Below, piece by piece: positions 23,501 to 31,653 of a DNA stretch of 64,000 nucleotides; position 1 is the stretch's first letter, and every line of letters begins with the position of its first letter. The stretch covers positions 806,001 to 870,000 of the forward strand of contig CAWAFX010000002.1 of NCBI GenBank assembly GCA_963781495.1, written 5' to 3'. This DNA is from Mayfieldus sp963781495. Lineage in GTDB: Bacteria; Actinomycetota; Thermoleophilia; Solirubrobacterales; 70-9. Under the pieces are notes generated by a model. The model was not told where the DNA came from. It saw only the letters and a list, made by a program, of their open reading frames with translations, and did no database searches. The position numbers and the translations under genes were made by a program.

Positions 23501-23727
23501 ATCGTCTTGTAACGGGGATAGATGTCCTTGAAGACCCGGGCCAGGACGTGGTGGGACCCGGGGCGGCCGTTGGCGGTCGGCGGCCCCTCGTAAAAGCTCC
23601 AGGTCTCGGCCCCCTCGCGGTTGGCGAGCGAGCGGGCGAAGACGTCGCCCTCGCGCCAGCGCTGCATGACCCCGAGCTCGAGCTCGGGAAACGACTGCTT
23701 CGGGTCGACGGGACGAAAGCCGGGCAT
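20527..23727 (-). CDS. ileS: Isoleucyl-tRNA synthetase
   Basis: A 1066-residue class I synthetase. The HIGH-equivalent is 'PPTANGRPGSHHVLARVFKD' (GSHH, residues 57-60) and KMSKS is intact at 608-612 ('KMSKSRGNV'). The editing domain contains 'VWTTTPWTLISNAAVA'. The C-terminal 350 residues hold the anticodon-binding and trailing domains and end 'DGRELGIGVARSG'. The length and the eukaryote-like features suggest the IleS2 type typical of Mycobacterium and Thermus rather than the E. coli-like IleS1, and type 2 enzymes are often less sensitive to mupirocin (inference). The ATG at 23727 has TAGCTT 7 bases upstream. Confidence 0.96.
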   Translation of the reverse strand: MPGFRPVDPKQSFPELELGVMQRWREGDVFARSLANREGAETWSFYEGPPTANGRPGSHHVLARVFKDIYPRYKTMCGYRVPRKGGWDTHGLPVELEVERELGISSKDEIEAFGIAEFNQRCRESVFRYVEDWKALTERIGFWIDLDDAYVTLDNDYIESVWWALRRIWDDGRLYESDKVVPYCPRDGTALSSHEVAQGYEDVEDPSVYVKLPVREPAPSDQIPESPLEPGDQLLVWTTTPWTLISNAAVAAGAEIEYGRVAFGGEVLVMATSLVEKVLGEEAELLAHFPGEALAGTAYEPPFDYVTDYGPRGHTVLLADFVSTEEGTGLVHTAIAFGEDDFRLGQQYGIKLQNPVDLRGRFDERISDFAGRFVKEADPDIVAALEHRGRLLRAETYLHSYPHCWRCGTPLLYYAKSSWYIRTTDVRETMLAANERIGWHPEHIKHGRFGRWLENNVDWALSRDRYWGTPLPIWRCDQAGCEESFCAGSLADLRERGVEPPEDLHRPYIDEVSWACEAEGCEGTMRRVAAVIDAWFDSGSMPFAQFHHPFEKTDEFEQRYPADFICEAIDQTRGWFYTLHAISALLFDGPSYLNCVCLGLILDPEGQKMSKSRGNVVEPGDVIDRHGADAFRWYYFTSQQPWTGYRFSADTVGEAVRQFLLTLWNSYSFWILYAKAEGLAPGDFHRPAHPHGEVHAGHATALDRWAVSRLQGTIEVVRERLDDFDATTSGQAIAAYVEELSNWYVRLSRRRFWEGDRNAFATLRFCLVETAKLLAPFTPFLADELYANLVGGEDWDFGDSPDSVHLCDFPQAQPSLIDTELEAAMEAVRLTVELGRAARAQAKVKVRQPLRRAVIVANDAERKAIEAQSDLVTAELNVKELDFVSEQSELVSYRVRPDYRKLGPRFGKLMPQVAAAVEALDAEHVAAAIEQGREVGISVDGKDHTLAPVEISLVMEQLEGYQVEAEAGHAVALQLELDEELRREGLAREIVHAIQNARKGAGLEVSDRIELRLGGDEELIEVSREHQAYIAGETLATGVEYDGAGPDAIAATIDGRELGIGVARSG

Positions 23728-23734
23728 GAACCGA

Positions 23735-23740
23735 AAGCTA
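23735..23740 (-). promoter_or_regulatory. -10 element TAGCTT, leaderless start at 23727
   Basis: TAGCTT on the minus strand ends 7 bases before the ileS ATG, in a 70-base divergent gap. No T-box-like leader is possible in so short a space. Confidence 0.5.
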
Positions 23741-23797
23741 AGGGTTGAGCACCTCGCGCAGCGCTCCGTGCAGCCGCAGCGGGTGTTTGGGCTCAAG

Positions 23798-24472
23798 ATG
23801 CGGAGGGAAATGCCGGCCGGCGCGATCACATCCGGGCGCCTGCGGATCGCCGCCGCGGCGGCGATCGCGGCGGTGCTGATGCTTGTCCCGGCGGCGGCCG
23901 CGGCGCCCGCCCCCGTCTATCACTTCGTCTACCGGCCGGGGAAGATCGTCCGGCTGGGGGCGGCGATTCCCCATGCCGAGGGGGCGATGGTCGACCGCCG
24001 CATCGTCCCCGACCTGCGCTACCTGGCGGCCAAGTATCCGATCTACGTGCTCGAGGGCTACGCAGGTCCGCTGGCCGGGGTCGGGCAGGTCGGCTGCCGC
24101 AAGTGCCACGTCCAGCACTCCGACCACTACAACGGGCTCGCCGCCGACATCGTTCCGATCAAATGGGACGGTCTGGGCTGCGACCGCAGCTGGCGACCGA
24201 TCACCCGCCTCGCCCACTGGGCCGAGCCGCGCCAGAACCATCCCCGGCTGCCCTTCCGCTGGGTCGGCTACAACGGCGACTACAACCACGGCTGCGGAAA
24301 CCACCTCCACCTGTCGTGGGACCACGCGCCGGCGAAGCGCTTCAGGCTCGCCGACTGGGTCTCGGTCTTCGACGTCCCCCCGCAGACGGTGCCGAACGAG
24401 CCGCCACCGCCGCCCATCGAGCCGGTACCGCCGCCGACGGTCCCCGAGGGCCGCGAGACCGCGGCGCCCTAG
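23798..24472 (+). CDS. Exported M15/LAS-like peptidase-fold protein
   Basis: A 224-residue protein with a signal peptide (hydrophobic run residues 17-36, cleavage probably after an Ala near 36). The core resembles LAS (M15) peptidases: 'SDHYNGLAADI' (H110, D117; compare SxHxxGxAxD) and a late 'NHLHLSW' (H169, H171), which together would bind zinc. Four Cys (C100, C103, C128, C166) are unusual and may form disulfides. The C-terminus is a proline-rich tail ('NEPPPPPIEPVPPP'). It probably acts on peptidoglycan outside the cell; activity is inferred. An alternative start is ATG 23810. The downstream lipoprotein begins 2 bases after the stop. Confidence 0.7.
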   Translation: MRREMPAGAITSGRLRIAAAAAIAAVLMLVPAAAAAPAPVYHFVYRPGKIVRLGAAIPHAEGAMVDRRIVPDLRYLAAKYPIYVLEGYAGPLAGVGQVGCRKCHVQHSDHYNGLAADIVPIKWDGLGCDRSWRPITRLAHWAEPRQNHPRLPFRWVGYNGDYNHGCGNHLHLSWDHAPAKRFRLADWVSVFDVPPQTVPNEPPPPPIEPVPPPTVPEGRETAAP

Positions 24473-24473
24473 C

Positions 24474-24968
24474 ATGGGTGGGGTGCGCCGGATCGCGCCC
24501 CTCGTCCTGATCGTTCTACTGCCCCTGGCCCTCGTGGCCTGTGGGTCCTCGTCGGAGGAGAGCAAGACCCCGGACGCCTGCCTCAGCGGAGGCACGAAGT
24601 TCTATTACTCGGCGCTTCAAAACGGCTTGGTCAATGACCCGACCTTCTCGGGATACCCGCTGGTCAGCGATTGCCTGGTGAAGAACCAGAGCGCGGGCGA
24701 CCTCGCGAACGTCGGCGGAACCCTCTTGCGGGTCGCGACCCAGCTCAACGCCAGGGCGCGACGCACCGCCGCGGCGGCACCGACGGTCCAGCTCGGCTTT
24801 CTCGTCGGAGCCGTCGCGCGCGGCGCCGCCGATACGGGCGGGATCCACTCCGAGCTGCAGCGCCGAATCGAGGCCGCCGCCCTCTACAGCCCGGCGGGAA
24901 AGCCGCCTCCGGAGCCCTTCGACCACCGATATGAGAAGGGATACGCTGCCGGAAAGGACCATGGCTAG
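24474..24968 (+). CDS. Small lipoprotein of unknown function
   Basis: A 164-residue protein with a lipoprotein signal: basic 'MGGVRRIAP', hydrophobic core, lipobox 'LVAC' (C23), then 'GSSSEESKTPDAC'. The mature part has two further Cys ('PDACLSGGTKF' and 'VSDCLVKNQ') likely forming a disulfide, and a helix-rich C-terminus ('TGGIHSELQRRIEAAALY'). No recognised domain. It is encoded immediately after the M15-like exported protein and overlaps the fumC start by 8 bases, so the three form one transcription unit. Confidence 0.8.
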   Translation: MGGVRRIAPLVLIVLLPLALVACGSSSEESKTPDACLSGGTKFYYSALQNGLVNDPTFSGYPLVSDCLVKNQSAGDLANVGGTLLRVATQLNARARRTAAAAPTVQLGFLVGAVARGAADTGGIHSELQRRIEAAALYSPAGKPPPEPFDHRYEKGYAAGKDHG

Positions 24969-26289
24969 CGCAGAAACCGAAGAGCAGCTCTGGGGGCCGG
25001 AGACGACCAAAGCGGTCGAGAACTTCCCCGTATCGGGTCAGCCGATCCCGCCGCCGGTGGTCCACTGGCTCGGCCGGCTGAAGGCCGCCGCGGCGCGGGC
25101 CAACGCCGAGCTCGGCGAGCTCGACGGCGAGATCGCCGAGCGGATCGCCGAGGCAGGAGACGCGATCGCCGCCGGCGAGCACGACGACCAGTTCCCGGTC
25201 GACGTCTTCCAGACCGGTTCCGGCACCTCCTCGCACACCAACACCAACGAGGTGATCGCCGCGCTGGCCGGCGAAGGCGTGCATCCCTCAGACCACGTCA
25301 ACCGCGGCCAGTCCTCCAACGACGTCTTTCCCTCCGCGGTACACCTCGCCGCGCTGGAGGAGGTCAGCCGCGACCTGCTGCCCGCTCTCGACGGCCTCGC
25401 CGAGGCGCTGGCCCGCAAGGCGAGGGAATTCGACGACGTCGTCAAGGCCGGCCGCACCCACCTGATGGACGCGGTGCCGGTGACGCTGGGCCAGGAGTTC
25501 GGTGGCTATGCCGCCCAGGCGCGTCTCGGCGCCGACCGGATCCGCGACACCCTTGGCCGGGTCGGTCAGATCCCGCTCGGCGGTACCGCCACGGGGACCG
25601 GCCTGAACGCGCACCCCGAGCTGGCCGAGAAAGTACGGCGGACCCTCGCCGAGGACACCGGCCTGGAGATCTCCGCCCCGGCCGACGCCTTCGAGGCGCA
25701 GGGGAACCGCGACGCGCTGGTCGAGCTCTCCGGCGCGCTGAAGGTCGTAGCGGTCTCGCTGATCAAGATCGCCAACGACCTGGCGCTGATGGGCTCCGGT
25801 CCGCGGACCGGGCTGGCCGAGATCAAGCTGCCGGCGCTTCAGAAGGGCTCCTCGATCATGCCCGGCAAGGTCAACCCGGTGATCTGCGAGGTGACGATCC
25901 AGGTCGGCGACCAGGTGATCGGAAACGACGCGGCGATCACGATGGCGGGCAGCCAGGGGCAGTTCGAGCTCAACGTGCGGGTGCCGGTGATCGCCCGCAA
26001 CCTGCTCGACTCGATCAAGCTGCTGGCCGCCGCCTCGCGGCTGCTGGACGAGAAGTGCGTCGCGGGGATCGAGGCCGACCGCGAGGTCAACGAGCGCCAC
26101 GCCGAGGCGACCCTCGCCACGGCGACGGCGCTCAATCCCCACATCGGCTATGACCGCGGGACCGAGATCGTCCAGGCCGCGCACGAGTCCGGGCGCCCGA
26201 TTCGTGAGGTCGCGCGGGAGATGGGGGTCTCGGAGGAGATCCTCGAAGAAGCGCTGGATCACGCCCGCATGGCCAAGCCACACGAGTAA
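24961..26289 (+). CDS. fumC: Fumarate hydratase class II
   Basis: A 442-residue fumarase of the thermostable FumC type. It has 'TGSGTSSHTNTNEV', 'HPSDHVNRGQSSNDVFPSAV', 'GRTHLMDAVPVTLGQEF' and the superfamily signature 'GSSIMPGKVNPV'. These loops build the active site at the tetramer interface with the catalytic Ser in 'GSSIMPGK'. It interconverts fumarate and malate in the citric acid cycle. The conserved 'GSSIMPGKVNP' plus 'HVNRGQSSND' excludes argininosuccinate lyase or aspartase as a first choice. The ATG at 24961 is preceded by GGAAAGGA. Confidence 0.93.
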   Translation: MASAETEEQLWGPETTKAVENFPVSGQPIPPPVVHWLGRLKAAAARANAELGELDGEIAERIAEAGDAIAAGEHDDQFPVDVFQTGSGTSSHTNTNEVIAALAGEGVHPSDHVNRGQSSNDVFPSAVHLAALEEVSRDLLPALDGLAEALARKAREFDDVVKAGRTHLMDAVPVTLGQEFGGYAAQARLGADRIRDTLGRVGQIPLGGTATGTGLNAHPELAEKVRRTLAEDTGLEISAPADAFEAQGNRDALVELSGALKVVAVSLIKIANDLALMGSGPRTGLAEIKLPALQKGSSIMPGKVNPVICEVTIQVGDQVIGNDAAITMAGSQGQFELNVRVPVIARNLLDSIKLLAAASRLLDEKCVAGIEADREVNERHAEATLATATALNPHIGYDRGTEIVQAAHESGRPIREVAREMGVSEEILEEALDHARMAKPHE

Positions 26290-26312
26290 CGGCCGGACGA
26301 CACACAATTTGC

Positions 26313-26329
26313 GGCGGCCTTCGGCCGCC
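26313..26329. terminator. Hairpin between convergent fumC and phosphoesterase genes
   Basis: GGCGGCC (26313-26319), a TTC loop and GGCCGCC (26323-26329) form a perfect 7-bp stem in the 81-base gap between two gene ends. There is no T-run, so it is a possible bidirectional terminator. Confidence 0.5.
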
Positions 26330-26370
26330 TGACATGCACCTGCCGCTCCACTTCGTCTTGCGGCCTTAAA

Positions 26371-28266
26371 TCAATGCAGTGGGTTACGGACCAGCAGCTC
26401 GACGTTGCGGTCCTTCGCCGCGCCCTCCCCGCAGGGGTTCGGCGAGCAGGCGCGGGCGCCCACCTGGGGGTCGTTGTAGGAGAGGGTGCGGCCTATCGAG
26501 GCGAGCTGGTACGGGTCCGGGTTGGAGAGGTTTGAGATCGCGCTCGGCGCGGTCGCGTTGCTTGCGTGGTCGAGGATGGTCCCGAAGATCGAAAGCGTGC
26601 CGTCGTGGTTGTCGAAGATCTGCAGCAGACGGCTCTGCTGGGGCCAGTCGGCTTCGGCCGCGGTGCGGATCATCCAGAAGCCGCCCCCGCTGCCGTCGGG
26701 GTAGGGGGTGACGTCGTTGACGTGGCTGTGCCCGGCGACCCAGGCGATCACGTTCGGGTACTGGTGCAGCAGCGCGGTCGCGTCGGCGCCGAGGTGGATC
26801 GGCGAGGAATTGCGTGGGTCGACGTCGCAGCCTGGGTTGGTGTCATGGCCGTGCGAGTCGGGGCCGAGGCATGGCGGCGCCGCCTCGTCGGGCACGTTGC
26901 AGGTCAGGCTCTGAATCGCGTGGTGGCTGAAGAGGACCACCAGCTTGCCTGCCGACTGCGCCGCCGCCAGCTGGCCCTTCAGCCACTGGAACTGCGGATC
27001 GTCGATGTTGCCGTCGGCCGCGGGGCCGGCTATTCCGCCGTCGCATGTCGTGTCGAGGCCGATGAAGCGCATGCCCGGGACCGGGTTCCAGGCGTAGTAG
27101 CCGGCGGCACCGCCGGAGGCGGTGTTCTGAGCCGGGTCAACGAAGCCGAAGCCGTGGCCGTCGGACTGGCTGCCGGACTTGAAGACCGCCTTGTATTGAG
27201 CCTTGGAGACGAAGCGGCGGTTTGGATCCGGCGGCACGAGCATGCGGTCGTTGGGCGCCAGGCTTTGCAGGGCGGCGGGTGTGAGGCTCGCCAGCGCGTC
27301 GGCGATGCTCGGCCCCACCGACCCGCTGAGCGGCTTTATGCAGCCGGTCGCGACCTGCTCGAAGCCCTGGTTGGCGGCCTGGTTGCCCTGCACCAGCGCG
27401 TCGTGATTTCCGAAGACGACGTAGCTGGGGACGTTCAGGCCGACGGCAGAGAACGGCCGCTGGGCAGCGTCCATCATTCCCGTGTACTTGGGCCAGTCGC
27501 TCCACTGACCGGTCGGCTGGTCGGGATCGTAGAACTGCGGATCGGGCCCCTCGACGTAGTCGTTGTAGTCCTGGACGCCCGTGTACTTGGCGGGGTTGTT
27601 GGCGTCGACGATCGCCGGCTTCAGCACGGCGCAGGCGGGGTTGCCTGAGGTCGCGGGATCGACGCCGCTGCCGGGGTTGAGGTTCCCGCCCTCCAGCAGG
27701 GTCCTCACCCAGCGGGTCTCGTTCAACTGCTGATTGTCCGCCGAGTCGCCGGTGTCGAGAGTGAAGTTCATGTGGCTGCGACTGCCGTTGCCGTTGGCGA
27801 TCGGGCTCGCCCCGGCGAAGGCGTCGATCTGGCGGATCATCGCGTTGTCGATCTGCGGCTCCTCCGCCTCCCACGGTCGCCAGGCCGCGTCGACCGGCGG
27901 TCCCGCGGGATCGACGAACTCGACCCGGGCCGGGCTCTCCTCGTCGGCGAGCTGGAAGTCGGAGAGCTGGCCGAAATAGGCGAGCGAGGTCCGTCGCGCC
28001 GCGCGGCCGGCCTTGGCGACGCCAACACCCTCCTGGCGCACCGTGTACCCCTCCCCGGGGCCGAGCTTGAGCTGGCGGAAGCCGGGGTCGTTGGAGGCCG
28101 GGACGATGCGCTCGGTCACCGTCGTCTTGCTGAGCGGATTGTGCGCCCAGGCCAGCGAGCAGACGACCGCGAGCAGCAGGGCACTCGAGAGGCAGGCGAC
28201 CCCGATGGCCAGCCGCCTCTTCGACCGCGCGTTCCCTTGCGCTGTGCTGCGCTCCCTAACTCCCAT
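26371..28266 (-). CDS. Exported calcineurin-like metallophosphoesterase (TIGR03767-type)
   Basis: A 631-residue protein with an N-terminal signal/anchor (hydrophobic residues about 20-40, 'WAHNP'). The phosphoesterase motifs are spread as in the large actinobacterial subfamily: 'FGQLSDFQLADEESP' (D-x-Q in place of the usual DxH), 'NFTLDTGDSADNQQ', 'VVFGNHDALVQ', 'VLFSHHAI' and 'WVAGHSHVNDV'. It would act outside the cell as a Mn/Fe-dependent phosphatase or nucleotidase on an unknown substrate. The long insert between the GD and GNHD motifs (residues about 180-285) is characteristic of this subfamily. Its start follows a hairpin after the upstream aldehyde dehydrogenase gene. Confidence 0.85.
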   Translation of the reverse strand: MGVRERSTAQGNARSKRRLAIGVACLSSALLLAVVCSLAWAHNPLSKTTVTERIVPASNDPGFRQLKLGPGEGYTVRQEGVGVAKAGRAARRTSLAYFGQLSDFQLADEESPARVEFVDPAGPPVDAAWRPWEAEEPQIDNAMIRQIDAFAGASPIANGNGSRSHMNFTLDTGDSADNQQLNETRWVRTLLEGGNLNPGSGVDPATSGNPACAVLKPAIVDANNPAKYTGVQDYNDYVEGPDPQFYDPDQPTGQWSDWPKYTGMMDAAQRPFSAVGLNVPSYVVFGNHDALVQGNQAANQGFEQVATGCIKPLSGSVGPSIADALASLTPAALQSLAPNDRMLVPPDPNRRFVSKAQYKAVFKSGSQSDGHGFGFVDPAQNTASGGAAGYYAWNPVPGMRFIGLDTTCDGGIAGPAADGNIDDPQFQWLKGQLAAAQSAGKLVVLFSHHAIQSLTCNVPDEAAPPCLGPDSHGHDTNPGCDVDPRNSSPIHLGADATALLHQYPNVIAWVAGHSHVNDVTPYPDGSGGGFWMIRTAAEADWPQQSRLLQIFDNHDGTLSIFGTILDHASNATAPSAISNLSNPDPYQLASIGRTLSYNDPQVGARACSPNPCGEGAAKDRNVELLVRNPLH

Positions 28267-28290
28267 ACCCCGCGGGCGAACCTAGCCGAT

Positions 28291-28309
28291 CGGCGCCGAA
28301 GCGGCGCCG
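28291..28309 (-). terminator. Hairpin after the aldehyde dehydrogenase gene
   Basis: CGGCGCCG arms at 28291-28298 and 28302-28309 with a 3-base loop lie in the 68-base gap downstream of the dehydrogenase stop and before the phosphoesterase start on the same strand. This suggests the two genes are separate units. Confidence 0.45.
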
Positions 28310-28334
28310 GTTCCCAATCGAGGCGGTCGGCGGG

Positions 28335-29780
28335 CTAGCCCTGGAAGGTGACCAGGCGCTCTTCGGTCAGCTCGCGGACCGTGTAGGCGGGACCCTCGCG
28401 GGTGTTGCCCGAGTCCTTGACGCCGCCATAGGGCATCTGGTCGGCGCGGAAGGTCGGCACCTCGTTGATCAACACGCCGCCGAACTCCAGCGTCTCGCCG
28501 GCCTTGATCCCGTTGCCCATGTCGCGGGTGAAGACGCCGGCCTGAAGACCGAACTTGGAGTCGTTGGCCATCGCCAGCGCCTGCTCGAAGTCGGAGAAGC
28601 GGGTCACGGTGGCGACCGGGCCGAAGATCTCCTCGCACCAGACCTTGGCCTCGGTCGGCGGGTTGGCGATCACGGTCGGTGCCAGGCAGCGGTCCTCGTC
28701 GACCAGCTCGCCGCCGGTCAGCACCTCGGCTCCGGCCGCGGCCGCCTCGTCGATCCACTCCTTGACCCGGTCGCGGTCGTCGGGCGAGATCAGCGGCCCG
28801 ACGTCGGTCTCGGGGTCGAGCGGATCGCCGACCGTGAGCGACTCGGTGTTGGCGACGAAGCGCTTGACGAAGTCGTCGGCGACGGCCTCGTGGAGAAGGA
28901 TGCGCTGGATCGAGATGCAGCTCTGGCCGGCGTGCGAGAAGGCGTGAAGCTGGGCCTTGTCGGCGGCGGTCTCCCAGTCGCCGTCCTCGTTGACGATCAG
29001 CGGCGCGTTCGATCCCAGCTCGAGGTTGACCTTCTTGTGGGGGACCGAGGCGCGCAGCTTCCACCCCACCTCGGCCGATCCGGTGAACGAGAGGGCGCGG
29101 GTGTACTCGTGCTCGACGATCGCGTTGCCGACCTCGCTGCCCGGTCCGCAGATCACGTTGAGCCAGCCGTCGGGCACCCCCGCTTCGAGCAGGATCTCGG
29201 CCAGCTTGATCGCCGAGATCGGCGTCTGGCCGGCCGGCTTCAGGACCACCGCGTTGCCGGCGGCGAGCGCCGGCCCGATCTTGTGGGCGACGAGGTTGAG
29301 GGGGAAGTTGAAGGGGCTGATCGCGCCGACCACCCCGTAGGGGACCCGCATCACGATCCCGAGCTTGCCGGCGCCGGTCGAAGAGGCGTCCATCGGCACC
29401 GTCTCGCCGCTCAGCTTGCGCGCCTCGACGGCGGAGAAGGTGAGGGTGTCGACGCAGCGGGCCGCCTCGACCTTGGCCGTCTTCAGCGGCTTGCCGGCCT
29501 CGGCGGCGATCGCCAGCGCGAGCTCGTCGCCGCGTTCGGAGACGATCCGCGCGGCGCGATCGAGGGCGGCGGCGCGATCGGGCCGGATGAACTCGCCGGC
29601 CTCGAAGGCCTCCTGGGCGATCCGCGCTGCGCGGTCGACCAGCTCGGCATCGCCGGTCGGGACGCGGCCGACGACGGTGCCGTCGTAGGGGCTCGCGACC
29701 TCCGACCACTCGCCGGTCTCGACCCGCTCGCCACCGACGATCAGCTTGTGATCGGTCGCTTCGACGGTCTCGGTCGCCAT
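28335..29780 (-). CDS. NAD(P)-dependent aldehyde dehydrogenase
   Basis: A 481-residue ALDH-superfamily enzyme with all catalytic residues: 'ISPFNFP' (N158), 'LELGSNAP' (E254) and 'HAGQSCISIQR' (C288). The coenzyme loop 'FTGSAEVGW' is present. The 'SPYDGTVVGRVP' opening and 'YGGVKDSGNTREG' C-terminal block place it near the non-phosphorylating glyceraldehyde-3-phosphate/lactaldehyde dehydrogenase branch, but the aldehyde substrate cannot be fixed from sequence alone. The ATG at 29780 has a GGAG site. It is divergent from the SpoIID-like gene. Confidence 0.9.
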   Translation of the reverse strand: MATETVEATDHKLIVGGERVETGEWSEVASPYDGTVVGRVPTGDAELVDRAARIAQEAFEAGEFIRPDRAAALDRAARIVSERGDELALAIAAEAGKPLKTAKVEAARCVDTLTFSAVEARKLSGETVPMDASSTGAGKLGIVMRVPYGVVGAISPFNFPLNLVAHKIGPALAAGNAVVLKPAGQTPISAIKLAEILLEAGVPDGWLNVICGPGSEVGNAIVEHEYTRALSFTGSAEVGWKLRASVPHKKVNLELGSNAPLIVNEDGDWETAADKAQLHAFSHAGQSCISIQRILLHEAVADDFVKRFVANTESLTVGDPLDPETDVGPLISPDDRDRVKEWIDEAAAAGAEVLTGGELVDEDRCLAPTVIANPPTEAKVWCEEIFGPVATVTRFSDFEQALAMANDSKFGLQAGVFTRDMGNGIKAGETLEFGGVLINEVPTFRADQMPYGGVKDSGNTREGPAYTVRELTEERLVTFQG

Positions 29781-29865
29781 AGCTCCAGGGTAGTAGACGC
29801 CGGTCGTCATCTCCCAGCCGGAGGCGCCGCGATACTTAGCCGCCCCGAGCTTGTTGGGTGCAGGG

Positions 29866-30996
29866 ATGAAGGCGCTGATCGACAGGGGACTGAGGAAGGC
29901 GGCCGCGATTCTCGCCGGCGCCGCGCTGCTCGCCTGGGCGCCCCCCGCAGGGGCGGCGGCGGGGACCACCTGGACGGTCACCGGGCACGGCTTCGGGCAT
30001 GGGGTCGGGATGAGCCAGTACGGGGCCTACGGCTACGCCCTGCACGGTCGCGACTACAGCTTCATCCTCGCCCACTACTACCAGGGGACGACCCTCGGCA
30101 GCGCGCCGCCGGGACGGGTCCGGGTGCTGCTGACGACGACCGGCGGCGCGGTCAGCTTCAAGAAGGCGACCTCGGCCTGCGGGCGGACCCTGAACCCGAC
30201 CCGGCTCTACCGCGGGCGGCGCAGCGGCGCGGGCGTGCAGCTGCTCTCCGACGCCGGCAAGGTGCTTGCGAACTGCGGCCGCAAGCTGCGGGCGAGAGGC
30301 AAGGGGCGGGTGCGGATCCGCGGCAACGGCTCCTACCGCGGCGCCCTGGTGGTCGTGCCGGCGAACGGCAGCGGCCTCAACGTCGTCAACGCGCTCAACA
30401 TCGACAAGTACGTGCGCGGCGTGGTCGCCGGGGAGATGCCCTCCTCGTGGCCGCCGGCCGCGCTGGAGGCGCAGGCCGTCGCCGCCCGCTCCTACGCGCT
30501 GACCGGCAGCGTCGCGGGCAGGGGCTACAACCTCTACGACGACACCCGCAGCCAGGTCTACCGCGGGATCGCCGGCGAGACCGCGGCCACCAACAAGGCG
30601 GTGACGGCGACCAAGGGGCAGGTGGTCATGTACGGGGGGCAGATCGCCCGCACCTATTACTCGGCCAGCTCCGGTGGCCAGACCGAGAGCGTCGAGTTCG
30701 GCTTCCCCGGCTCGGCGCCGGTCCCCTACCTGACGTCGGTCGACGATCCCTACGACACGACCTCGCCCCTGCACGACTGGAAGCGCGTCTACTCGCAGTC
30801 GGAGATCGAGGCGAAGCTGGGACGGCTGCTGAAGGGCAACCTGCAGGACATCCAGGTCACCAAGACCGGCGTCTCGCCGCGGATCGTCTCCGCCAACGTG
30901 GTCGGCTCCGATGGAACGACCAAGGTCAGCGGCTCAGACCTCGAGTCGGCGCTCGGCCTCTACTCAACCTGGATGAGCTTCAGCAAGAGCGGCTGA
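29866..30996 (+). CDS. Exported SpoIID/LytB-domain protein
   Basis: A 376-residue protein with a signal peptide ending near 'APPAGAAAG'. The mature part begins 'WTVTGHGFGHGVGMSQYGAYG', the conserved SpoIID block, followed by 'LNIDKYVRGVVAGEMPSSWP' (catalytic Glu), 'LEAQAVAARSYAL', 'YDDTRSQVYRG' and 'ARTYYSASSGGQTES'. SpoIID is a lytic transglycosylase that cuts stem-free glycan; in non-spore-formers such LytB-domain proteins remodel the wall. It lies 4 bases from the stop of a convergent membrane-protein gene. The ATG at 29866 was preferred over TTG 29851 because it begins the basic signal head. Confidence 0.9.
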   Translation: MKALIDRGLRKAAAILAGAALLAWAPPAGAAAGTTWTVTGHGFGHGVGMSQYGAYGYALHGRDYSFILAHYYQGTTLGSAPPGRVRVLLTTTGGAVSFKKATSACGRTLNPTRLYRGRRSGAGVQLLSDAGKVLANCGRKLRARGKGRVRIRGNGSYRGALVVVPANGSGLNVVNALNIDKYVRGVVAGEMPSSWPPAALEAQAVAARSYALTGSVAGRGYNLYDDTRSQVYRGIAGETAATNKAVTATKGQVVMYGGQIARTYYSASSGGQTESVEFGFPGSAPVPYLTSVDDPYDTTSPLHDWKRVYSQSEIEAKLGRLLKGNLQDIQVTKTGVSPRIVSANVVGSDGTTKVSGSDLESALGLYSTWMSFSKSG

Positions 30997-30999
30997 GGC

Positions 31000-31356
31000 T
31001 CAGCTGAACGTGGCCGGGCTGGCGCCCTGCCCCGAGGAGCCGCCGATCAGCTCGCGACCCGCATAGGCGGCGGCGCCGACCACGGCGACGACGACCAGCA
31101 CCTTGCGCAGCCGATGGCTCTTCTTCGGCGGCTCGCCGCGAAACCTCATTGTCGCGTCGCGCAGCGATTCGCCGGCGCGCTGTGCGCTCTGCTTGAACTT
31201 GCGGTCGCCCAGCAGCCGCGAAGGCTTGCGCTTCTTTGCCTCGGCCCTGCCGTAGGTGCTCCGCAGCGCCTTCGCCAGCTCGCGCAGGTCGTGCTGGAGG
31301 TCGCGGTCGTCGATCAGACGGTTGACGTAGATCTCGGCTTTGTCGCTGACAGCCAC
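31000..31356 (-). CDS. Tail-anchored small envelope protein, 118 aa
   Basis: A soluble helical N-terminus ('DKAEIYVNRLIDDRDLQHDL', 'LAKALRSTYGRAEAKKRK'), a basic middle, and one membrane helix near the C-terminus ('VLVVVAVVGAAAYAGREL'), ending in a Gly/Ser-rich tail. The GTG at 31356 has a GAGGAGA site. No named domain is recognised; the layout recalls YtxH/DUF3618-like membrane-proximal proteins. It is third in an operon with DUF4235 and a Rho-N-like membrane protein, separated from the former by 21 bases. Confidence 0.75.
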   Translation of the reverse strand: MAVSDKAEIYVNRLIDDRDLQHDLRELAKALRSTYGRAEAKKRKPSRLLGDRKFKQSAQRAGESLRDATMRFRGEPPKKSHRLRKVLVVVAVVGAAAYAGRELIGGSSGQGASPATFS

Positions 31357-31377
31357 AATGTCTCCTCTCGTAGCGGG

Positions 31378-31653
31378 TCACTCGGCTTCGGGGGCTTCCT
31401 CGCCCGGCCAGGTCCCGGTGGCGCGGGCAAATGCTCGCCGCGCCCCATGGTCTGTCAGGCCCTTGACGAGGCGGAAGATCGCCCCCTCGAAGATCAGGGC
31501 AAAGACCAGCTTGACGAAGCTGATCTCCCGGTGCTTGGCGTCGGGCGGCTCTTGGTCGTCGATCAGGCCCCAGACCTGCTCGAAGATCTTCTTGGCGACG
31601 AGTCCCGCCAGCAGCCCGAGCACGATGCTCAGGGGGGTGAACACAAGCTTCAT
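31378..31653 (-). CDS. DUF4235-family membrane protein
   Basis: A 91-residue protein: 'MKLVFTPLSIVLGLLAGLVA', then 'KKIFEQVWGLID' and 'FALIFEGAIFRLVKGLTDHG', the pattern of actinobacterial DUF4235 membrane proteins, with two hydrophobic segments flanking a charged loop ('DDQEPPDAKHREI'). Function unknown. Its ATG overlaps the stop of the upstream gene by 4 bases. Confidence 0.85.
   Translation of the reverse strand: MKLVFTPLSIVLGLLAGLVAKKIFEQVWGLIDDQEPPDAKHREISFVKLVFALIFEGAIFRLVKGLTDHGARRAFARATGTWPGEEAPEAE

Noticed and set aside
24961..26289. Argininosuccinate lyase or aspartase instead of fumarase
   Set aside because: The TGSGTSSHTNTNEV and HVNRGQSSND blocks together with length fit FumC best.
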